64,000 nucleotides of DNA, from NCBI RefSeq assembly GCF_000330725.2, contig NZ_AMZY02000009.1:267934-331933 (forward strand), given 5' to 3'. Positions 19,208-27,840 of this stretch are shown piece by piece. The notes under the pieces are model-generated. The model saw only the letters and a program-made list of their open reading frames with translations, was not told the origin of the DNA and searched no databases. A program made the translations under genes and the position numbers. The number at the start of each line of letters is the position of its first letter. Position 1 is the first letter of the stretch. The stretch comes from Mariniradius saccharolyticus AK6. GTDB lineage: Bacteria; Bacteroidota; Bacteroidia; Cytophagales; Cyclobacteriaceae.

Positions 19208-20180
19208 GGTTTTGTCCTTGAATTGATTCAATCGTTCTGCGCAGGCCCTCTGACAGCGGTATCGGCCGATAGCCGAGTTCCTTAACTGCTTTTTCTATCG
19301 ACAGCATGCGGTTGGAATACAGCTTGCGTACCATCGAGCTGGTGACGAAGGGTGCCCGCCCAGAGAGCCTAGTGATCAGTTCGGAGACCGAACCAACCGC
19401 CTTCATGACTCCTTGGGGCATACCGAAGCTTTTTCGTTTGAGTTTCAGTTGGGATTCAAGGATGCTGTAAAAGCTGTTGTAGCTGTGGTTCTCACCGCCA
19501 AGAATATAGCGCTCACCGGGTTTCCCCTTTTCCATAGCCAGGATATGCCCATCCGCCACATCGTCGACAAAAGCATAATTGGCCGAGTAGGAACCATCGC
19601 CGGGCACAAAGTAAAACCGGCGCTTCAGGTAGCCCTTGACGAGGTTGTTCACCGGGTTGTTACCCACCAAGCTCGGTCCATAGACACGGGGCGGGTTGAC
19701 GGCCACCGTTTCAAACCCCGGTCGGGATGCTTTTAGTACCATTTGCTCTGCCATAAATTTCGAGGCGGCATAATCATCGTCCAAAGGTTCCAAGAGGGGA
19801 TCGTTTTCCCTGATCGGGTTTTTGATGGATCCGCTGATCACCGATGCGGTGGAGGTAAATACCAGTCGCTTTACCCCGGCCCGCTGTGCTGCCCGCAGGA
19901 GGTGTTCCGTCGCAGTTACATTGGTGGTAAAAAATGCGTTTTTATCCGGATGCCACATGCGCGCCAAGGCAGCCATATGGTAAACCTGCGTGCAGCCTTG
20001 AAGCAATTCGACAATCCTATCCTCATCGTCCAAAGTGCCCTTTACCCAGCGCAGGGAGGGATGCTCAATAGGGGGGTGATCCTGCCGATAGAGGGCGACT
20101 ACGGTTTGCCCTTTATCGAGTAGGCGCTGAACAAGACGGCAACCAATGTAGCCAGTTCCTCCAGTGACAAATACGTTCAT
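19197..20180 (-). CDS. NAD-dependent epimerase/dehydratase (extended SDR)
   Basis: A 327-residue extended SDR with the nucleotide motif TGGTGYIG at residues 6-13, catalytic S-T-A (FTSTASVISG, about 110-120) and YAASK near 145. It resembles dihydroflavonol-reductase-like and 3-beta-hydroxysteroid or hopanoid dehydrogenase-type proteins rather than sugar epimerases, because the region after YxxxK (VNPPRVYGPS) is of that type. Together with the overlapping downstream SDR it looks like a two-step reductive pathway on a lipid or aromatic substrate. That pathway is an inference. Confidence 0.85.
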   Translation of the reverse strand: MNVFVTGGTGYIGCRLVQRLLDKGQTVVALYRQDHPPIEHPSLRWVKGTLDDEDRIVELLQGCTQVYHMAALARMWHPDKNAFFTTNVTATEHLLRAAQRAGVKRLVFTSTASVISGSIKNPIRENDPLLEPLDDDYAASKFMAEQMVLKASRPGFETVAVNPPRVYGPSLVGNNPVNNLVKGYLKRRFYFVPGDGSYSANYAFVDDVADGHILAMEKGKPGERYILGGENHSYNSFYSILESQLKLKRKSFGMPQGVMKAVGSVSELITRLSGRAPFVTSSMVRKLYSNRMLSIEKAVKELGYRPIPLSEGLRRTIESIQGQNHGK

Positions 20181-20310
20181 AGCAAAAAGGTTTGTTTATT
20201 GGTGTATTCAAATCGGATGGCTCGATAACTTGGTCGGTCTCTCCATTCAAAATCTTACACGTCCAAAAGACCACTACTACGACCAGTCGGTACGCTCCGC
20301 AAGCCAAAGC

Positions 20311-21408
20311 TCATTCCTTGGCCCGCTCGTTGTACCGAATCTCAGTGACTTCCAACTTGAGCCAGGTCCAGTCATCCGCATCGAGTTTCCAGGTTGCGGT
20401 CATTTTCGTAGGCACCCGGATCCCCTCAAAAACTCCATAATCCTCAATTTCCATGATCCATTCACGCCGTGGTGCATCGTCCTCATTGCCTTGGAATCGC
20501 AGCGCCACAAACCTTTTCACGTATCCATTTTCATCGAAATAGAAAGTCCCGCTTCCTTCGGTTCCATTAAACGACATCGTCGCCTTGGCCGAAGTGTCAT
20601 CGATCGCTTCCCAGCGTACATGGGGACTGAGGGCCGAGGAAGGAAACCAAACCATTTCGCCGAGATAGCGCTGAAGAGAGCCTTCGTCCAACTTGTCGCC
20701 TTGTGCATTTACCACATTTACCAGGGAATTCAGCTTGATGAGCATTTCGCCTTTGCCGTCTTCGAACTTGTCCCTTCCGCGGAAGCCCAATAAAGGGTTC
20801 ATCCGAACATCCACCGTCCAAATAAATCCGGGCATATCGATCGTCGTGTACTGAAGCGCGGAAGCTTTCATCCAATCCTGGCCCGGTTGCATCTGCATTT
20901 CGGCTCGCTGCATCACTTTTCCAAGGCTTTGGAAGGGTTTTCCGATTGCGCCCGACCGCTGCAGCCAATTTTTGACCGCTTTCGGTAAATCACGGATGGC
21001 TTCTTCGCTCAGAGTTTGGGTAATGTTTTGCTTGCTTTCGCTCAATAGCCGCCCTGTCTCTTCTTGGACCATTTGATCGAATCGATATTGTCCCATTTGT
21101 ACCAGGGAGACAACGAGGATGATGACATTGGGAATTGTGCCAAACTTGGCATCTTTCCAAAACAGTATGATCAGAACCTGGGATGCAAGTACTGCGATGA
21201 GTCCAATGATCCAGCCGTATTTGACCTTGTCCAAAAAGAGAATGGCATAGGCCAGCAAGAAAATAGCCGCGGCGAGCCAAGCCACACCCATCGGTTTCGA
21301 AATAGGAAGACTCAATTCACGTACTTCCTTGAAGCCAAAACCTTTGATAAATCCAAGCAGGTGGATCAGGGCATGTAGGAGGACGATCGTAAAAAATGCA
21401 ACTCCCAT
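20311..21408 (-). CDS. Membrane protein with C-terminal lipoprotein-binding-like beta domain (DUF6544-like)
   Basis: A 365-residue protein. It has four transmembrane helices in the first 105 residues, beginning MGVAFFTIVLLHALIHLLGF, and then a soluble region. In that region are GAIGKPFQSLGKVMQRAEMQ, WTVDVRMNPLLGFRGRDKFE and YLGEMVWFPSSALSPHVRWE, typical of the DUF6544 family as I recall it. The soluble domain is beta-rich and probably periplasmic. The function is unknown. The ATG start at 21408 is unambiguous. It lies just outside the first cassette island. Confidence 0.65.
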   Translation of the reverse strand: MGVAFFTIVLLHALIHLLGFIKGFGFKEVRELSLPISKPMGVAWLAAAIFLLAYAILFLDKVKYGWIIGLIAVLASQVLIILFWKDAKFGTIPNVIILVVSLVQMGQYRFDQMVQEETGRLLSESKQNITQTLSEEAIRDLPKAVKNWLQRSGAIGKPFQSLGKVMQRAEMQMQPGQDWMKASALQYTTIDMPGFIWTVDVRMNPLLGFRGRDKFEDGKGEMLIKLNSLVNVVNAQGDKLDEGSLQRYLGEMVWFPSSALSPHVRWEAIDDTSAKATMSFNGTEGSGTFYFDENGYVKRFVALRFQGNEDDAPRREWIMEIEDYGVFEGIRVPTKMTATWKLDADDWTWLKLEVTEIRYNERAKE

Positions 21409-21610
21409 AGTTTCTTAAGAATTTAAGTTTTTGGGGTACCAGATCTAGGTCAGAAAATTCAATCGCCTCAATTCGGATTCGGGTACGCTTCAGACCCACA
21501 CTTAAAAATAACAAATTCAATTGGCTTCCGAAAGCGGAAAAATCCTTCATCGTCGAATGATAAACTTTCTTTACCACATTTTTGTGGGTGACCGGGATAC
21601 AGGGAAGGAC

Positions 21611-21694
21611 GTGAGGCCTGTATTCCAAGCGCTACCTTAGGTCATAGGAGGGCGCTCCCCGTCAGAGAAATCCGTAGAGGGCGTCTACGCGATT
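21611..21694 (+). mobile_element. Diverged 3' tail of a group II intron at the end of the small cassette island
   Basis: The block gtgaggcctg (21611) to gtctacgcgatt (21694) is a diverged copy of the 3' tails at 55652-55727 and 62453-62524. All share gtcagagaaatc in the last hairpin loop and the end CGTCTAC-x-CGATT. It is on the plus strand, opposite to the adjacent minus-strand gene, and ends 12 bases before that gene's stop. The end falls on TTGTGC, the cassette core. The group II assignment rests on the family's typical end and on the 62-kb copy. Confidence 0.5.
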
Positions 21695-21706
21695 GTGCTT
21701 AGTGTT

Positions 21707-22204
21707 TTATTTATTTGTCCATAACGCAAGCAGAGTTCCCAATATGATAGCAAGCAATCCAAATAAAATCGAACTCCACAGTTTTCTGCTTTTTTTCTTA
21801 GTTTCTACAGCTAATACAAACGAATAAGGTTTGTTGTAGTGTTCTGACAGTTTTTTAATAATTTCTTCAGCAAATTCATATGATTTTGAACTTTTGATAA
21901 GCTTCAGTTCTTCCCGAACACAAAGATCGAATAGTTCAATAGAGTCAATTGAGTTCTTAAGAACAACATATGCTTTTGCAATTTGAGTTAGTTTGTGTGC
22001 TCTTTGGATTCTTTGGTCGATTTCAAAAACAAATTCTTTAATCTCTGAGGTTTCAAATGATTTAATCCGTCTTTTGTCTTTGAAGATTAGGTTTTGTTCA
22101 AGTTCAATTGTCCAATGAATCTTTTTACCAAATAAATACTCGTATTTGCAATCAATAAGATTGTCGTCAATCAAAAGCTCACAATTGTCAAATTTCAGTT
22201 TCAT
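21707..22204 (-). CDS. Hypothetical tail-anchored protein (cassette gene)
   Basis: A 165-residue protein of unknown family. It is soluble and Lys/Glu-rich for about 140 residues, then has one C-terminal transmembrane helix (SILFGLLAIILGTLLALW) ending in TNK, the layout of a tail-anchored protein. Base composition is clearly more AT-rich than the flanking chromosomal genes, suggesting transfer. It lies in a cassette bounded by the attC-like repeat at 22215-22347 and the group II intron tail at 21611-21694. Confidence 0.7.
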   Translation of the reverse strand: MKLKFDNCELLIDDNLIDCKYEYLFGKKIHWTIELEQNLIFKDKRRIKSFETSEIKEFVFEIDQRIQRAHKLTQIAKAYVVLKNSIDSIELFDLCVREELKLIKSSKSYEFAEEIIKKLSEHYNKPYSFVLAVETKKKSRKLWSSILFGLLAIILGTLLALWTNK

Positions 22205-22214
22205 TTTTCATTAA

Positions 22215-22347
22215 GGACAACGTTTAGCAGCTACCCGAAGGTGGCGATTTCGAAGCACAAGACTATCAATCAAGCAGAAACTATGATAGAAGTATAAAGC
22301 TTGATTTGACCACTGAACCGCCACTTTTGGGTAGGTACTGTTATGCC
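22215..22347 (-). repeat. attC-like recombination site a
   Basis: A 133-bp imperfect inverted repeat. The left arm is 22215-22246 (ggacaacg...ggtggcg) and the right arm 22319-22347 (cgccac...gttatgcc); both contain a CTACCC-type inner box. The central 70 bp is the same family as in sites b, c and d' (ctatcaatcaagcag...tagaagtataaagctt). The R'-type core GTTATGCC (22340) and the R''-type core on the other arm are as in integron attC sites. The strand follows the genes it terminates. Confidence 0.75.
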
Positions 22348-22428
22348 TAGTTTTTTATCTTCATAAGTCCCGTAAGAGCAAACAATTGTTCAAATGGTCC
22401 GTAATGTTTCCTTCCTTTTCCTTTAGTT

Positions 22429-22869
22429 TTAACCTGCTTTTTTTAAGTCTATATAGTTTGTGTAATAGAAGCTCGAGAACCGTCCTTTTATTCTTTCGTC
22501 CTTTATTAACCACACAGCTTCGTGAGTGTCGTAACGTGAAGCTTCTTCAACTAGTATAAAGTAGTCAAAGTCTGTCCATTGTTTTGTTTTTCGTAAAATG
22601 GGAATAATAGGATTGATAAAAGTTATTCCATTATTGTCTGCGATTACAAATTTACTTTGAGTTGCGAGTAATATTAAAAACAAAAGATTAAGTCCAATAA
22701 TTACGGAGTAAGCAAAGAGTGCATTGTCGTCATTTAGGAAGTCAACTTTGTCATAACTAATATTTGAACTTGTCAAAAGTTTAAATGTCCCGAAACCGAT
22801 TAAGATATTTAGTCCCAAAAGGAGTCCGAAGCCACCGAGTATTTTATATTTAGAATACACTTTTGTCAT
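22429..22869 (-). CDS. Hypothetical two-helix membrane protein (cassette gene)
   Basis: A 146-residue AT-rich gene. Two transmembrane helices (about residues 10-32 and 52-70) precede a soluble tail, IADNNGITFINPIIPILRKT...WTDFDYFILVEEA, typical of small PH-like membrane proteins of Bacteroidota. No named family is recognised. The cassette that carries it runs from GTTATGCCTA at 22340 to its complement TAGGCATAAC at 22892-22901, a perfect 10-base match expected for a former circle. The stop is about 80 bp from the attC-like site, so the gene may have lost its last codons. Confidence 0.65.
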   Translation of the reverse strand: MTKVYSKYKILGGFGLLLGLNILIGFGTFKLLTSSNISYDKVDFLNDDNALFAYSVIIGLNLLFLILLATQSKFVIADNNGITFINPIIPILRKTKQWTDFDYFILVEEASRYDTHEAVWLIKDERIKGRFSSFYYTNYIDLKKAG

Positions 22870-23130
22870 CCGTTGTCTTGAGTTTTAAAATTAGGCATAA
22901 CGGCAGACCGTGAAAAAAGTTCCAAGCATTTGTAGTTCACCCATTTCACGAATTCGATGAATTTAGTATATCTAATTCAGGTTTTTTCTATCGATCAACA
23001 GTTTCCACCCGATCCATACCACATGTCTGCAAAATTAGGTTTCAGCATCATTATTTCCTTGAATTTCGAATGCCAAGTGCGGAATCTCGAACGACTCTTC
23101 TCTTCGTAAATCGCTCAACCAAATTCATCT

Positions 23131-23430
23131 TCATGCAGCGTTTCCTTCCAAGGCTTTGATGCTGTCAAATTCTTTTTCCTTTTGGTTTTTTTCCTCCTCC
23201 AGATCATAGTCGGCCTGCAGGCCAAGCCAAAACTTGGCGCTCGTACCGAAAAACTTGGAAAAACGCAGCGCTGTATCTGCGGTGATACGTCTTTTGCCTT
23301 TGATGATTTCAGAAATGCGGGTCTGTGGTAGAAAGGTTTCCTTGGCCAATCGATAGGCGGAAACCTCCATGGGAATCAGAAACTCCTCAAGTAGCACTTC
23401 TCCCGGGTGGATGTTTTTAAGCTTTTCCAT
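23131..23430 (-). CDS. higA: HigA-type antitoxin
   Basis: A 99-residue HTH protein beginning MEKLKNIHPGEVLLEEFL, the typical opening of HigA addiction-module antitoxins. The helix-turn-helix region is YRLAKETFLPQTRISEIIKG, followed by RRITADTALRFSKFFG, both conserved. It neutralises the HigB toxin encoded 15 bp upstream on the same strand and usually represses its own promoter. The order is toxin first, as in higBA loci. The pair sits beside the small cassette island but is not bounded by an attC-like site. Confidence 0.9.
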   Translation of the reverse strand: MEKLKNIHPGEVLLEEFLIPMEVSAYRLAKETFLPQTRISEIIKGKRRITADTALRFSKFFGTSAKFWLGLQADYDLEEEKNQKEKEFDSIKALEGNAA

Positions 23431-23445
23431 AGGAATAGATTAATG

Positions 23446-23721
23446 CTAGTCCAGGATTTTGATCCCGTAAGCGTCGTTATTGACCCATTCGAAGATGATT
23501 CTCCATTGGTCATTGACACGGATGCTGTAATGATCTTTGAGATTGCCCTTTAGTTTCTCCAGTCGATTGGCAGGGGGAATTCTTAAATCATTGATATCCT
23601 GTGCGTTGTTGATCATTCTCAACTTGCGCCGCGCAATGTCCTGAATTTCATTTGGCAGCTTTTTGGAGCGAAATCCTTCCCAGATTTTTTCGGTTTCCTT
23701 ATCGCCAAACGATTTTATCAT
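23446..23721 (-). CDS. higB: HigB/RelE-type toxin
   Basis: A 91-residue protein of the HigB/plasmid-maintenance killer family of the RelE/ParE superfamily. The opening MIKSFGDKETEKIWEGFRSK, the central RKLRMINNAQDINDLRIPP and the end DHYSIRVNDQWRIIFEW are diagnostic. Family members are ribosome-dependent mRNA endonucleases. The start codon at 23721 is the only Met consistent with the family's N-terminus. It forms a two-gene unit with the downstream antitoxin. Confidence 0.9.
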   Translation of the reverse strand: MIKSFGDKETEKIWEGFRSKKLPNEIQDIARRKLRMINNAQDINDLRIPPANRLEKLKGNLKDHYSIRVNDQWRIIFEWVNNDAYGIKILD

Positions 23722-23811
23722 TACTACTGCTCTGCGTTAGTACTATCAAAGATGGGTATTTCTTTCTTTATTTCAAATACTGAAGCAAATGCAGATTTGT
23801 CCTTTCATCCC

Positions 23812-23866
23812 TAAAAAAAAAACGCTCCCCGCCAAAAAGCAGGAAGCGCCGTCTATTTTTTCACTC
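23812..23866 (-). terminator. Hairpin with flanking T/A runs between dienelactone hydrolase and higB
   Basis: The sequence aacgctccccgcc / gcaggaagcg forms a stem of about 10 bp with one or two mismatches, flanked by A9 on one side and T6 on the other. It could terminate transcription from either side; the minus-strand dienelactone hydrolase gene ends 100 bp upstream of it. Confidence 0.55.
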
Positions 23867-23966
23867 AGTCTCAAGCCAGATGGTCCCAACCCCTCTATCT
23901 TCCAAACATTCAACCTTCCAACCTTTTAACTTTTTAACCTCTCCCTAATCTTCCCAATTCTCCCCC

Positions 23967-24830
23967 TCACTCAAACTTCCCCTTCAAATACGCCAAGGCC
24001 ATGCCATAAGCTTCCTTGGTCAGTGCCGGGTCATGCTTGGGATTGGACGGGTTGGCAAAGCCATGTACGCCGGGGAAAATCTTGTATTCGAGGTCTTTTC
24101 CGGCCGTTTTCATCGCCGCGGCAAACTCCTCCACCACGGCTTTGGAGATATACTCCTCTGTCGCAAAAAGGCCCAATACATCGGAATTCAGCTTTTTGAG
24201 TTGCTCGACATCGCGGACGGGCATGCCGTAGTAGATGACGGACCCCACGTTTTGTTTGTCTAGCAGCAGTGCGGACTTCAGGGACCAAGCCCCGCCAAAG
24301 CACCAACCGACATTCGCGATCTGGGCCTTTTTGCCCACCAGGTTTTTGGCACCGAGGACGATGCTTTCGAGGCGCTTTTCGTCCGTGCCGCGCATGTAGC
24401 CACCCGCCTCTTGGGGATTGCTGGTGACCTTGCCGTCGTACATATCAAGGGCGATCACGTTGACTTTGCCGCCAAGGTCATTGTAGAATTTGTCGGCTTC
24501 GGCCTTGATTTGGTCGTTGAGACCCCACCACTCTTGGAATACAAAGAGCCATTGGTCAGATTTTTTCGAAGCTTTGATCAGGTAGCCGCTGGCGGTTTTG
24601 CCATCCGGGGTAGGGAAGGAGGTCATATCCCCCAAGCCTACAAAGTCCATGGCGAGTGGTGCAGGGTGGAATTTCATAAATTCCGGATCATCCACAAATG
24701 CCAGCATCTCGGAAGGACCCGTATGGCATAGCGTGATATCGGTGTCCAAGGGCTTCTCCGTAGGCATAGCCGTCGGTAAGCCCAATAATCCGATCAGGAT
24801 TAGGTTCAGGTAAAGAATGAGTTTTTGCAT
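23967..24830 (-). CDS. Dienelactone hydrolase family protein
   Basis: A 287-residue secreted alpha/beta-hydrolase. The signal peptide is MQKLILYLNLILIGLLGLPT. The nucleophile motif is GWCFGG (about residues 175-180), with Cys in place of Ser as in dienelactone hydrolases, and PGVHGFANP holds the catalytic His near 260. The enclosing DLH features VIALDMYDGKVT and FATEEYISKAVVE are present. Family members hydrolyse dienelactones and some esters; the periplasmic location suggests another substrate. It is unlinked to other aromatic-degradation genes. Confidence 0.87.
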   Translation of the reverse strand: MQKLILYLNLILIGLLGLPTAMPTEKPLDTDITLCHTGPSEMLAFVDDPEFMKFHPAPLAMDFVGLGDMTSFPTPDGKTASGYLIKASKKSDQWLFVFQEWWGLNDQIKAEADKFYNDLGGKVNVIALDMYDGKVTSNPQEAGGYMRGTDEKRLESIVLGAKNLVGKKAQIANVGWCFGGAWSLKSALLLDKQNVGSVIYYGMPVRDVEQLKKLNSDVLGLFATEEYISKAVVEEFAAAMKTAGKDLEYKIFPGVHGFANPSNPKHDPALTKEAYGMALAYLKGKFE

Positions 24831-25029
24831 AGTATAAATGTTGTTAATGGTAACAGTAAATCTTCCTTCTTGTTTGCCGGGAAATTTGAAAAGAGGCTTT
24901 TGACAAATTTACAAAATGCTAAGCGTAACAGAGAACCAATCAAACCCGATTATGTCCGATCACGGTCGGACTTTTGGGTGCTTTGCCAACTTGGCTTAAC
25001 TTGTGGAAAATAGCATCAACCGGACTAAA

Positions 25030-27744
25030 ATGAGAAAAAACTACTTCCTCACGGCATGGCTTTGGGCATTGGCCGTGTCCCTGAGTTTTGCGCAGCGCAT
25101 CCCCACTCCCAAAGAGCACTTTGGATTTGAGATCGGGGAGGATTACAAACTGGCCACCTACACGGCCACGGACGCCTATTTCAGGAAACTGGCGGAACTC
25201 TCCGATAGGGTCAAATTTGTGGAAATTGGGCCTACGGAAGAGGGCAGGCAAATGCCCATGATGATTATCACTTCCCCCGAAAACCACAAGAAGCTCGACC
25301 GCTACAAAGAAATCTCCCAACTCCTTGGCCGGGCAGAAATCAGCGAGGCAGAGGCCAAAAAGCTTGTCGTCGAGGGGAAGCCTGTGGTTTGGATCGATGG
25401 GGGTCTGCACTCCACGGAGACGGTAGGTTCGCACCAGCTCATCCCGACCTATTATGAGTTGGTCAGCAGCAATGATCCCGAGATCCTGCGGTTTCTCGAT
25501 GACCTGATTATCCTTATGGTCCAAGTCAACCCCGATGGTCAGGAGATCGTGACCAATTGGTACATGGGTCCCACAGACCTGAAAAAGCGAAACATGAATT
25601 CGCCCTACATGTACCAAAAGTACGTCGGCCACGACAACAACCGGGACTTTTTCATGATGAATATGAAGGAAACCACCAATACCTCCCTTCAGCAGTATGT
25701 GGAGTGGCTTCCCCAGATCATCTACAACCACCATCAGACCTCCCCTGCGGGTACCGTCGTTGCGGGCCCACCATACAGGGATCCATTCAACCATGTCTTT
25801 GATCCCCTGATCATGACTTCCTTGGATGGAGTCGGCGCCGCGATGATCAACCGACTCAATGCCGAGGGAAGGCCCGGATATACCCGTTTGGGTGGTTCTG
25901 TGTTTTCCTCTTGGTGGAATGGAGGCCTCCGCACTACGCCGTATTTCCACAACATGATCGGGATTTTGACCGAAATCACGGGTGGTCCGACTCCTTCGGA
26001 AATTCCCTTGGTACCCGAGCGCCTGATTCCGACACATGCTACTCCTTTCCCGATTGAGCCGCAGAAATGGAGCTTCAAGCAGTCCATCGACTATTCGGTT
26101 TCCCTCAACATGGCCATTTTGGATTTCGCTTCGCGAAATGCCGATGCCTTGCTGTACAATTTTTACAAAATGGGTAAAAACAGCATCGATCGCGGCAACA
26201 TGGATCATTGGACCAAGTATCCAAAAAGATCCGCTGCGGTACAGGCAGCCTTTGAAAAGTCGAAGGAAAAGAAAAGCGCTGATGACCCTGAGATGGCTTA
26301 TTATGGCATGCGCTCAGGTCTGCCTGTGCAGTTCTTCGATTCGGTATTCCGCGATCCGAATCTTCGTGATCCAAGAGGTTATATCCTCCCTGCAGACCAA
26401 GCGGATTTTGGCACTGCCACGAGATTTGTCAATGCCCTGATCAAATCCGGCATCAAAGTGCACAAAGCCTCAGCCGCATTCACAGTCAATGGCAAAAACT
26501 ATCCGGCAGGTTCCTATGTGGTCAAATCGGCCCAGGCATTCCGTCCACATGTCTTGGATATGTTTGAGCCGCAGGATCACCCCAACGACTTCCAATATCC
26601 GGGAGGACCTCCGATCCGTCCTTACGATGCTGCAGGCTGGTCCTTGGCCCTGCAGATGGGCGTGGAGTTTGACAGGATTTTGGAAGGTTTCGACGGACCG
26701 TTTGAGGCGATTCCATATGGACAAGTGCAAGCATTCACTCCAAGCAAATTGCCAAGTGGATCTGGATTCTTGATCGACGCACGGGCAAACAATGCTTTCA
26801 TTGCCGTCAATGACCTGCTGAAATCTGGCGTGGACGTCTATAGAACCACCTCGGCGACTTCTGGAATGCCCGCAGGAAGTTTCCATGTCTCGGGAGGAAA
26901 GGCGGTTTTGGACAAAGCTGCGAAAGAATTTGGCGTGAAGATGGTCGCATCTTCAAGACCTTCTGGATCAGTCAAAATCAAACCTGCAAGGATCGCATTG
27001 TTTGACCACTACGGCGGCTCCATGCCATCGGGTTGGGTGCGCTGGATGATGGAGCAGTATCATTTCCCCTTCCAGGTCATCTATCCGCAGGAGATCGACA
27101 ACGGAAACCTGAAATCAAAATATGATGTAATCCTCTTCATCGGGGCAGGTGCGCCCGGCACCATTAGAAGTTGGGGCGGTATGCCAAAAGCTGAAGACAT
27201 CGATGCCCAATACCACAAGTTGCTGGGTGTATTGACCAAAGACAAGTCGGTGCCGCAATTGAAGAAGTTTATGGAGGACGGAGGACATGTCGTTGCAGTC
27301 GGCGCGAGTACCTCCTTTGCTTTCGATTTGGGGCTTCCAGTCAGCAATGCCCTCGTGGAAAAACTGCAAGACGGTCGTGAAAGGCCGCTTCCTGGAGACA
27401 AGTTTTACGTACCGGGAAGTATCCTGAAGGCACAATTGGACAGCAGCAGCTCCGCCAATTGGGGGATGGGCAGCACAGCCAATATGGTTTTTAACAACAG
27501 CCCGGTGTTCACCTTGGCTCCAAGTGCTGCGATTCAAGGTGTGAAACCCATTGCTTGGTTTGGGACAGATTCTCCTTTGGTGTCCGGTTGGGCATGGGGA
27601 GAAGGTTACCTGAAAAATGGAGTGGTGGCTTTTGAGGCACCGATCGGAAAAGGTAAGTTCTACGCCTTCGGTCCTGAAATCACCTTCCGCGCCCAGGCAC
27701 ACAATACCTTCAAGATGCTTTTCAACCAGCTGTATTTGAAATAG
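25030..27744 (+). CDS. M14-family zinc carboxypeptidase-like secreted protein
   Basis: A 904-residue secreted metallopeptidase from the ATG at 25030; the frame also opens at a GTG 27 bases earlier. The signal peptide is MRKNYFLTAWLWALAVSLSFAQ. Zinc residues are in GLHSTE (H-x-x-E, near residue 138) and NHHQTS near 235. VNPDGQE and the acidic motif ILTEITGG near 325 match M14. The C-terminal third (about 600-860) has a glutamine-amidotransferase-like alpha/beta segment with RIALFDHYGGSMPSGW and VILFIGAGAPGT. This long form is common in Bacteroidota and thought to degrade peptides outside the cytoplasm. Confidence 0.88.
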   Translation: MRKNYFLTAWLWALAVSLSFAQRIPTPKEHFGFEIGEDYKLATYTATDAYFRKLAELSDRVKFVEIGPTEEGRQMPMMIITSPENHKKLDRYKEISQLLGRAEISEAEAKKLVVEGKPVVWIDGGLHSTETVGSHQLIPTYYELVSSNDPEILRFLDDLIILMVQVNPDGQEIVTNWYMGPTDLKKRNMNSPYMYQKYVGHDNNRDFFMMNMKETTNTSLQQYVEWLPQIIYNHHQTSPAGTVVAGPPYRDPFNHVFDPLIMTSLDGVGAAMINRLNAEGRPGYTRLGGSVFSSWWNGGLRTTPYFHNMIGILTEITGGPTPSEIPLVPERLIPTHATPFPIEPQKWSFKQSIDYSVSLNMAILDFASRNADALLYNFYKMGKNSIDRGNMDHWTKYPKRSAAVQAAFEKSKEKKSADDPEMAYYGMRSGLPVQFFDSVFRDPNLRDPRGYILPADQADFGTATRFVNALIKSGIKVHKASAAFTVNGKNYPAGSYVVKSAQAFRPHVLDMFEPQDHPNDFQYPGGPPIRPYDAAGWSLALQMGVEFDRILEGFDGPFEAIPYGQVQAFTPSKLPSGSGFLIDARANNAFIAVNDLLKSGVDVYRTTSATSGMPAGSFHVSGGKAVLDKAAKEFGVKMVASSRPSGSVKIKPARIALFDHYGGSMPSGWVRWMMEQYHFPFQVIYPQEIDNGNLKSKYDVILFIGAGAPGTIRSWGGMPKAEDIDAQYHKLLGVLTKDKSVPQLKKFMEDGGHVVAVGASTSFAFDLGLPVSNALVEKLQDGRERPLPGDKFYVPGSILKAQLDSSSSANWGMGSTANMVFNNSPVFTLAPSAAIQGVKPIAWFGTDSPLVSGWAWGEGYLKNGVVAFEAPIGKGKFYAFGPEITFRAQAHNTFKMLFNQLYLK

Positions 27745-27769
27745 TAATTAGACGATTTTAGCTTTGGAG

Positions 27770-27820
27770 AAGGCAAAAACCTGTGGGTTCAGATCGACTC
27801 GCCGGGTTTTTGCCTTTTTT
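27770..27820 (+). terminator. Rho-independent terminator of the M14 gene
   Basis: AAGGCAAAAACC-x-G (27769-27782) pairs with C-x-GGGTTTTTGCCTT (27803-27816), followed by a T run. It lies 25 bp after the M14 stop codon. Confidence 0.85.
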
Positions 27821-27840
27821 CTTTACCAATGATTTTGAAC

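Noticed and set aside
23870..23960. Pyrimidine-rich tract (ccaacctt, ctttttaacc) as a repeat element
   Set aside because: Low-complexity sequence with no stable period, between a terminator and a gene end.
24940..26208. 422-codon minus-strand frame
   Set aside because: Antisense to the M14 carboxypeptidase; long only because of codon bias.
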